Shown piece by piece: positions 12,815 through 17,472 of a stretch of DNA of 17,472 nucleotides. Numbering within the stretch: the first letter of the stretch is position 1; every line of letters starts with the position of its first letter. Source of the DNA: UBA1425 sp045537495. GTDB taxonomy: Bacteria > Bacillota > Clostridia > Oscillospirales > Acutalibacteraceae. Made by a program: the position numbers and the translations under genes. The stretch spans positions 1 to 17,472 of the forward strand of contig JAZSPN010000033.1 of NCBI GenBank assembly GCA_045537495.1, given 5' to 3'. Below the pieces are notes generated by a model, which was not told the origin of the DNA, did no database searches, and was given only the letters and a program-made list of their open reading frames with translations.

Positions 12815-13675
12815 ATGCTGAATTTAGCCGATATAGGAACTGTTAAGTCAATTCTGAACCGACACGATTTTTCTTTTTCAAAAACACTCGGTCAGAATTT
12901 TCTTATAAACCCGCACATCTGTCCGAATATGGCGGACGCCTGTGCCGAGGACGGTTCAAAGGGTGTCATCGAAATAGGTCCGGGCATCGGAGTTCTGACC
13001 TACGAGCTTGCACAGAGATTTTCTCGCGTAGTTGCATTCGAGCTTGATAAACGTCTGTTACCGGTGCTTGATGAAACTCTTTCCGAGTTTGACAATGTAA
13101 CAGTTCTGAATGAAGATTTTCTCGAAGCGGATGTGAAGGGGATTATCGAACGCTGTTTTTGCGGTGAAAGTCTTAGCGTATGCGCAAATCTGCCGTATTA
13201 CATCACATCGCCGATACTTATGTTCCTGCTTGAAAGCAGACTGCCGTTCGATAACATAACGGTTATGGTGCAAAAAGAAGCCGCCGACCGAATATGTGCA
13301 AAACCGGGAAGCCGTGCGGCAGGTGCTATTTCTTCGACAGTACACTATTTTTCACAGCCTGAGAAGCTCTTTGACGTATCCCGCGGATCGTTCATGCCGT
13401 CGCCAAAGGTAAACAGCGCTGTAATAAAGCTGAAAGTCAGAAAAGAACCGCCCGTAAATGTCAGCGATGAAGCTTTTTTCTTCAGGGTTATAAAATCAGC
13501 ATTCGCTCAGAGAAGAAAAACTGCATCCAACAGTCTTGCCTCGGGACTCGGTATGTCGAAGCAGGCGATTGAAGAAGCATTGACTCAATGCGGATTTGAT
13601 AAAAATGTAAGGGCTGAAACCTTTACGCTTGAAGATTTTGCAAGTATCAGTAATTTTCTTTTTTCTTTGAAATAA
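12815..13675 (+). CDS. rsmA: 16S rRNA adenine(1518/1519)-N6-dimethyltransferase RsmA (KsgA)
   Basis: This enzyme dimethylates two adjacent adenines in the 3'-terminal helix 45 loop of 16S rRNA using S-adenosylmethionine and acts as a late check in small-subunit assembly; its loss gives kasugamycin resistance. With the start at 12815 it has 286 residues, normal for the family. Seen: SKTLGQNFLINP (residues about 22-33), the SAM-binding VIEIGPGIGVLT (51-62), the acidic VVAFELDKRL after strand 2, the family-defining NLPYYITSP (about 125-133), FMPSPKVNSAVI and the C-terminal SAFAQRRKTASNSL helix typical of rRNA dimethylases. NLPYYITSP plus its single-copy housekeeping setting favours RsmA over Erm-type resistance enzymes. 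The next gene begins 26 bp later on the same strand without an obvious terminator, so the two are probably co-transcribed. Confidence 0.95.
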   Translation: MLNLADIGTVKSILNRHDFSFSKTLGQNFLINPHICPNMADACAEDGSKGVIEIGPGIGVLTYELAQRFSRVVAFELDKRLLPVLDETLSEFDNVTVLNEDFLEADVKGIIERCFCGESLSVCANLPYYITSPILMFLLESRLPFDNITVMVQKEAADRICAKPGSRAAGAISSTVHYFSQPEKLFDVSRGSFMPSPKVNSAVIKLKVRKEPPVNVSDEAFFFRVIKSAFAQRRKTASNSLASGLGMSKQAIEEALTQCGFDKNVRAETFTLEDFASISNFLFSLK

Positions 13676-13701
13676 AGTGTGGGTATATTTGGAGGAAAAC
13701 G

Positions 13702-16371
13702 ATGGTTAACGGAAAAACTAAGTGGAAAGACGGTTTGATAATCTTTATCAGAACATTTCACGATTATAAATTTGCTCAGTCTGTAGCGTCACTGCTCAAT
13801 CGTGTTGATAAGTACGGTAAAGAGATTCACCTTATAACTCAGTCTGAGCCTTCGGGCGACGAATACATCAGCTGTGATAACGTGAAGAGGCATTTTCTTG
13901 ATGTATACGAAGTGAACGGATATACACCGGAGGAAGCTTTTTTGAAGATAATCGGCGAAATTCCGATAAAAACGGTTGTATTTGCAGGCGACATCTATGC
14001 AAATACACTTCTGTTTTTTCAGACAGCTCAAAGACTCGGAAGATGTACTGTTTTCGATACGGACCGTTCCCCTTATTTCTATATACAGAGCGGACGTGAG
14101 AAGCTCTCTTTTTCTTGTCTTTATATGCTCAGAAACTCCGAACTTGTTATAACGCATTCTCAGACGGATCAAAAGCTTATCGAAGAACTCGGTGTTCTGC
14201 ACTGTGAGTATGTGCCGTATTATTATCCCTACTCCGATTCGGAGGTCAGGGGTGTAGGGTTTACGGGTGGCAGAATAGTTTACTATACCACCTATGCAGG
14301 CAGAAATGCGCGTACTCCCATTGAAGTATTTGCGCGTATACATGACAAATATCCCGATTCGAAAATGACCGTTGTTACAGTCGGAGTCAAGAAGAGTCCT
14401 GTGCTTGATGAGCTTGTAAATGATGTAATTTCCTCCGGTATGAGTGAATACATATCGGTGGAAACCGATGTTTTGAAGCCTCTCAGGTTTTTGAGAGATT
14501 GCGATGTCAGCATCACTTATTCGCATCTTATTACCGTTCCGGAAACGGTTGTTGAAAGCGTAAGCCTCGGAATACCTTCGATAAATATTCAGGATGCAGA
14601 CTATTCCGACGACATGGATTCTGATGTCATATCGCTGTGTGCTTCCGACGATAAGGCACTCGAGCAAAAACTTGATTTTTATATGGACATATACAATTGC
14701 ACCTCCTATTCGCTTAATGCAAGAAGAGTCCTTATGGAAGAAGTGAGAACCAAAATTGCTGAGAAGTGGATGGGTGTAATTCGTAAAGCGAATGAGCTTT
14801 ACGAAATCAAGGCACTTGAATCTTACGACAAGTATAAAGCCTTTACCGGTATTGTTAAGTCGAGTGGTTCACTTTCCGAAGCAGTGGCGAAGCTCAAAAG
14901 TCAGTATTGCTCTGTTTCCGAGGTTTTCGGAGCACTTTTGGCGTGCGGAGCAGGATATAAAATGATTACGGAAGCTTACCGTGATTGCGGTCTTATCGGA
15001 GTCAGGGATCTGAATCTCATTAAATCAAAGGCCGCCGAGCTTTCTTCGTATGAGCCGTGCGATCCTTCTGTTTACAGCAGCAGAAATGTAATCAGGTGCG
15101 ACTTTGCGGCACGTCTTTCCGTCTGCGGTGTTTCACCCGAGGACATATGTGCAATGTACGATCTGTGCATAGATCCCTGTCAGATCACATATGCTTTGCT
15201 AAATACTTACGATGTCGAAACAGCTGTTAAATCATCAAGAATGCCGTTTGACAGTCATGAAACCGTTGAAAATTCAAGCCCGTCGGCAACTGTTGCACTA
15301 AATTCATACAGAGCGTTCTGTCTTGAAAATATAAGATATCTCAACGGTAAGAGGTTTTCGCTTGTTTCTAAAGCGATACGACTTATGGAATGGTCTTCTC
15401 GTCCGTTTGCATCTCACGGTTTACTCGGAAAGCTGTTTCTTTTGCCGGGCAGAGTTTTATCTGTAACGAAAAAGAAAATAAACAAACACGGCAGAAAGCG
15501 CCTTATGAAGCGCAAGGTCGTTGAAGTCGCACCCGAGGACGTCAGAAAGATTCAGCTCATGGTGCTTAAAATGATGCTTGAATTTGAGCGAATCTGCAAA
15601 AAACACGGGTTGCGCTATTATCTGGCAGGCGGAACTATTCTCGGCGGTATCAGACACGGAGGATTTATTCCGTGGGACGATGATATGGATATCACAATGC
15701 CGCGTCCCGACTATGAGAAATTTCTCAGGATTGCTCAGAAGGAGCTGTCCGATGAGTTTATACTCGACAAGGACTGTGTACCGTTCTGTCACAACAGAAT
15801 AGAATACAAGGATTCCTCATTTGATACCAGGTGGCGTAACGGCGGCATTTTCCTCGATATTCTTGCGCTTGACGGAAGTCCCGACGACGAAAATGAGCGT
15901 CTTAAACACGAAATGAAAACAAAATATTGGCGTACATGGATGCTTGAAAAGGCACGTCAGTTACCCGTTCTCACCAGTTCAAAGGCTGTTCAGCGGGTAT
16001 ATTTCAAACGTCTTGTTGCACGCCTTATTCCGAGATGGTTCCTTAAATGGCGTTGGCACAGCTGGGCAGCGCGTTACAGCTGCGACGAAACCTCGAGCTG
16101 GGTATGCCTTCCTGCGAGCATTTATACATATGAGCAGGAAAGGTTCCCGAAGGAGTACTGGGGAGAGCCCGTCATGATGGAGTTTGAAGGACACATGATG
16201 CCCACAATGAGCCACTGGGAGGATTATCTTGTGTGTCACTTCGGCGACTACAAGAAGATGCCTCCGCTGACACTCAGAAAGTCACATCATTTCATATACA
16301 AATATGACCTCGGCAAGTATGCCGACATATCTGTTGAGGAGCTTGAAAAAGAGCTTGAAACAAAAAAATAA
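13702..16371 (+). CDS. Two-domain protein: GT-B glycosyltransferase fused to LicD-type phosphotransferase
   Basis: The 889-residue protein joins two enzyme types. Residues 1 to about 370 look like a GT4-like GT-B glycosyltransferase: DGLIIFIRTFHD at the start, a Rossmann-like core with ELVITHS, GGRIVYYTTYAGRNARTP opening the nucleotide-sugar domain, DVSITYSHL and the conserved tail VPETVVESVSLGIPSIN (Glu281, Glu285). Residues about 370-590 are helical and unassigned, and 590-620 are a very basic stretch (KKKINKHGRKRLMKRK) that could touch the membrane. Residues about 620-880 are a LicD domain: GLRYYLAGGTILGGIRHGGFIPWDDDMDI with Asp659, Asp660, Asp661 and Asp663 as likely metal ligands. LicD proteins transfer phosphocholine or other phospho-alcohols onto cell-surface glycans. 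The fusion suggests one protein adds a sugar and a phospho-substituent to the same surface polymer or glycolipid; this is inference. RBS GGAGG lies 6 bases before ATG. No choline uptake (licABC) genes are in the window. Confidence 0.87.
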   Translation: MVNGKTKWKDGLIIFIRTFHDYKFAQSVASLLNRVDKYGKEIHLITQSEPSGDEYISCDNVKRHFLDVYEVNGYTPEEAFLKIIGEIPIKTVVFAGDIYANTLLFFQTAQRLGRCTVFDTDRSPYFYIQSGREKLSFSCLYMLRNSELVITHSQTDQKLIEELGVLHCEYVPYYYPYSDSEVRGVGFTGGRIVYYTTYAGRNARTPIEVFARIHDKYPDSKMTVVTVGVKKSPVLDELVNDVISSGMSEYISVETDVLKPLRFLRDCDVSITYSHLITVPETVVESVSLGIPSINIQDADYSDDMDSDVISLCASDDKALEQKLDFYMDIYNCTSYSLNARRVLMEEVRTKIAEKWMGVIRKANELYEIKALESYDKYKAFTGIVKSSGSLSEAVAKLKSQYCSVSEVFGALLACGAGYKMITEAYRDCGLIGVRDLNLIKSKAAELSSYEPCDPSVYSSRNVIRCDFAARLSVCGVSPEDICAMYDLCIDPCQITYALLNTYDVETAVKSSRMPFDSHETVENSSPSATVALNSYRAFCLENIRYLNGKRFSLVSKAIRLMEWSSRPFASHGLLGKLFLLPGRVLSVTKKKINKHGRKRLMKRKVVEVAPEDVRKIQLMVLKMMLEFERICKKHGLRYYLAGGTILGGIRHGGFIPWDDDMDITMPRPDYEKFLRIAQKELSDEFILDKDCVPFCHNRIEYKDSSFDTRWRNGGIFLDILALDGSPDDENERLKHEMKTKYWRTWMLEKARQLPVLTSSKAVQRVYFKRLVARLIPRWFLKWRWHSWAARYSCDETSSWVCLPASIYTYEQERFPKEYWGEPVMMEFEGHMMPTMSHWEDYLVCHFGDYKKMPPLTLRKSHHFIYKYDLGKYADISVEELEKELETKK

Positions 16372-16413
16372 TTCATTTTTCTTGTGAGGGGCATAATCGG
16401 TGAAATATTTACA

Positions 16414-16419
16414 TATAAT
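16414..16419 (+). promoter_or_regulatory. Possible -10 element before the DUF4474-like gene
   Basis: A perfect TATAAT stands 31 bases before the TTG start, but no convincing -35 lies 16-18 bp upstream. Read-through from the rsmA unit is also possible, as no terminator is seen after 16371. Confidence 0.3.
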
Positions 16420-16450
16420 TTTCCGACAGTAGCTTGAGGAGGCATGATTA

Positions 16451-17134
16451 TTGCTCAAAAGGTGTTTTGCGGTAATACCGATTTTGCTGATGCTGATGTC
16501 CTCGTGTGGCATCAGCGCATCTGCAAAAGTAAAAGAATATCCGTTCAATGTTTGTTACGATGAAGAAACGTCGAGGATTTTCAATGAAAACGGCAGGGGA
16601 CTCTTGTTCGGATTTGACTATGATTCCGATGACGGCTATTGGTATTCTTCATTAAACGCATGGCAGAGAACTTTCGGTTATTCAAAGGTGTACGATGACC
16701 TTGCGTTTCTTATCGGCTGTTATTATGACACGGTACGGATTTGTTTTGAGTACGACGAAAAAGAATGGCTCATACAGTACTGGAAGGGCATCTACGGCTT
16801 TACAAGCGGAGCGGAGATAGGTGTATACAACAGACCTTCGGGGAGTAAGGGAAGCTTCTACAAGTGTATAAGCGATGATGAGATGCCGAGAATGAAGCTC
16901 TTCGTAAAAGCGGGGGACGATGTATTTATTTCACAACCGAGTCAGGAGCATTGGTGGTTAACGGGATTCGTGATGATGAGCAGAGTTCCGTCATCCGATT
17001 TACACTGCGAAATGATGATTGATTTCGAAAATCCCGAGATTGCAAAACTCTTGTCGGACGGCCTGAAGAGAAACGGATATAATGATAAAAATTCGGTCGT
17101 GTTGAACGGTACCGCGGTAACTTTTTCGTGGTGA
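16451..17134 (+). CDS. Secreted or lipid-anchored protein resembling DUF4474
   Basis: The 227 residues start with a signal sequence (MLKRCFAVIPILLMLMSSC...ASA). Cys19 in LMSSC is a weak lipobox (Met at -3), so either lipoprotein or ordinary signal cleavage after ASA near 24 is possible. The mature part carries VRICFEYDEKEWLIQYWKGI followed by YGFTSGAEIGVY, and later HWWLTGFVMMSRVPSSDL and a MIDFENPEIAKLLSDGLKRNGY end. This pattern matches my memory of DUF4474, a clostridial domain of unknown function whose centre is a W-x-I-Q-x-W-K-G-x-Y-G...GAEIG-x-Y block; a profile search would settle it. The start is TTG because GAGGAGG at 16436-16442 lies 8 bases upstream; the ATG at 16444 is in another frame and only 1 base from the RBS. 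Its role is unknown. It lies 80 bp after the GT-LicD gene and may share its transcript. Confidence 0.72.
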   Translation: MLKRCFAVIPILLMLMSSCGISASAKVKEYPFNVCYDEETSRIFNENGRGLLFGFDYDSDDGYWYSSLNAWQRTFGYSKVYDDLAFLIGCYYDTVRICFEYDEKEWLIQYWKGIYGFTSGAEIGVYNRPSGSKGSFYKCISDDEMPRMKLFVKAGDDVFISQPSQEHWWLTGFVMMSRVPSSDLHCEMMIDFENPEIAKLLSDGLKRNGYNDKNSVVLNGTAVTFSW

Positions 17135-17157
17135 AATAAGCACCGAAATAATGCCCT

Positions 17158-17217
17158 GAAAATTTTTGAAAAATTTTTAAAAAAAGTCTTGACAATTGAG
17201 TTTATATGTAGTAAACT
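17158..17217 (+). promoter_or_regulatory. tRNA operon promoter with AT-rich UP-like element
   Basis: A perfect TTGACA (17189-17194), 17-bp spacer and TAAACT (17212-17217) stand before the tRNAs; transcription would begin near 17224. The 25 bases upstream are runs of A and T (17159-17185), as in UP elements that strengthen stable-RNA promoters by binding the polymerase alpha subunit. Confidence 0.75.
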
Positions 17218-17251
17218 ATACAGCGTCGTCGGTGAGAAACCGCTTCGATGT

Positions 17252-17327
17252 GGGAGCATAGCTCAGCTGGGAGAGCACTTGCCTTACAAGCAAGGGGTCA
17301 CAGGTTCGAGCCCTGTTGTTCCCACCA
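17252..17327 (+). tRNA. tRNA-Val(TAC)
   Basis: A complete 76-base cloverleaf: acceptor GGGAGCA / TGTTCCC (one G-T pair), D arm GCTC...GAGC, anticodon stem CTTGC/GCAAG with loop CTTACAA and anticodon TAC at 17285-17287, T arm with GGTTCGAGCCC, discriminator A and encoded CCA. It reads GTA and other Val codons by wobble. First gene of the tRNA cluster. Confidence 0.96.
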
Positions 17328-17331
17328 AAAT

Positions 17332-17408
17332 GGCCCGGTAGTTCAGTTGGTTAGAACGCTAGCCTGTCACGCTAGAGGTCGACGGTTCGAGCCCGTTCCG
17401 GGTCGCCA
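17332..17408 (+). tRNA. tRNA-Asp(GTC)
   Basis: A complete 77-base cloverleaf: acceptor GGCCCGG / CCGGGTC, D arm GTTC...GAAC, anticodon stem CTAGC/GCTAG with loop CTGTCAC and anticodon GTC at 17366-17368, T arm GACGG/CCGTT with TTCGAGC, discriminator G and encoded CCA. It follows tRNA-Val after 4 bases. Confidence 0.96.
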
Positions 17409-17415
17409 TTTTTTT

Positions 17416-17472
17416 GCTTCTGTAGCTCAGTTGGTAGAGCAGTGGACTGAAAATCCACGTGTCGTTGGTTCG
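17416..17472 (+). tRNA. tRNA-Phe(GAA), cut by the window end
   Basis: The first 57 bases of a tRNA: acceptor 5' strand GCTTCTG, D arm GCTC...GAGC, anticodon stem GTGGA/TCCAC with loop CTGAAAA and anticodon GAA at 17449-17451, variable loop, and the start of the T arm. The 3' part lies beyond the window. It is 7 bases after tRNA-Asp; the T-run between them has no hairpin other than the tRNA itself. Confidence 0.92.

Noticed and set aside
13789..14667. A 292-codon open frame on the minus strand inside the GT-LicD gene.
   Set aside because: It lies fully within a well-supported plus-strand gene, has low-complexity-like composition without motifs, and shows no RBS; an antisense shadow.
16444..16449. 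ATG just after the RBS as the start of a gene.
   Set aside because: It is in a different frame from the 227-residue protein, only 1 base from the Shine-Dalgarno, and its frame gives only a short peptide without features.
17159..17178. AAAATTTTTGAAAAATTTTT as a terminator of the DUF4474-like gene.
   Set aside because: The pairing is A-T only, so too weak for an intrinsic terminator; its place just upstream of TTGACA fits an UP element better.
1..17472. CRISPR array, insertion sequence, phage genes or toxin-antitoxin pair.
   Set aside because: No regularly spaced direct repeats, transposase or integrase motifs, or short paired genes with such features were seen on either strand.

Overview
The window looks like chromosomal DNA of a low- to mid-GC anaerobic Firmicute of the class Clostridia, most likely an Oscillospiraceae/Ruminococcaceae-type gut or rumen bacterium. 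Reasons: strong AGGAGG-type ribosome binding sites, TTG as well as ATG starts, Gram-positive LPXTG anchoring, sigma-A promoters often with an extended -10 TGn, Thr/Ser-rich membrane-anchored surface proteins, a PadR regulator and a LicD protein. The genus assignment is inference from style, not from a marker gene. I see no insertion sequence, phage gene or CRISPR array.

Layout. 1-430: a PadR-type regulator gene with its own promoter and operator-like dyad, whose 3' end looks broken (5-bp tandem duplication, then run-through into the neighbour's terminator). 432-2957 (-): a large LPXTG surface protein combining an N-terminal thioester (TQxA) adhesin domain with pilin-like isopeptide domains. 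3177-6251 (+): a GH36 alpha-galactosidase followed after 18 bp by an MbfA-like fusion of a ferritin-like domain to a VIT1/CCC1 iron transporter. 6301-7932 (-): a parallel beta-helix protein that looks like a GH110 alpha-1,3-galactosidase. 8000-8779 (+): an RNase Z/PhnP-like metallo-beta-lactamase-fold hydrolase. 8780-9076: non-coding, with a strong terminator and a compact set of hairpins that may be a dispersed repeat. 9077-10906 (-): a secreted neutral-ceramidase-like zinc hydrolase. 11080-11760 (+): a cytosolic SGNH/GDSL esterase. 11836-12684 (+): a Ser/Thr-rich, single-pass membrane protein with a very acidic tail. 12815-16371 (+): rsmA (ksgA) and a GT4-LicD fusion. 16451-17134 (+): a secreted DUF4474-like protein. 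17252-17472 (+): a tRNA cluster Val(TAC)-Asp(GTC)-Phe(GAA), the last one cut by the window end.

How they may work together. The first two thirds is a patchwork of mostly single genes in alternating orientation, separated by bidirectional terminators and short divergent promoter regions, rather than one operon. A theme of host or mucosal interaction runs through it: a covalent (thioester) surface adhesin, two alpha-galactosidases with different expected linkage preference, a ceramidase-like secreted hydrolase and a LicD-type surface polymer modifier. This theme is inference. The last third is housekeeping (rsmA, tRNAs) mixed with cell-surface genes, all on the plus strand. No transporter, sortase or sugar regulator that would complete these pathways lies inside the window. 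I did not find a convincing wholly new multi-gene system; the best leads are the thioester-pilin hybrid, the GH36/GH110 pair, the GT-LicD fusion and the hairpin element at 8939-8998.
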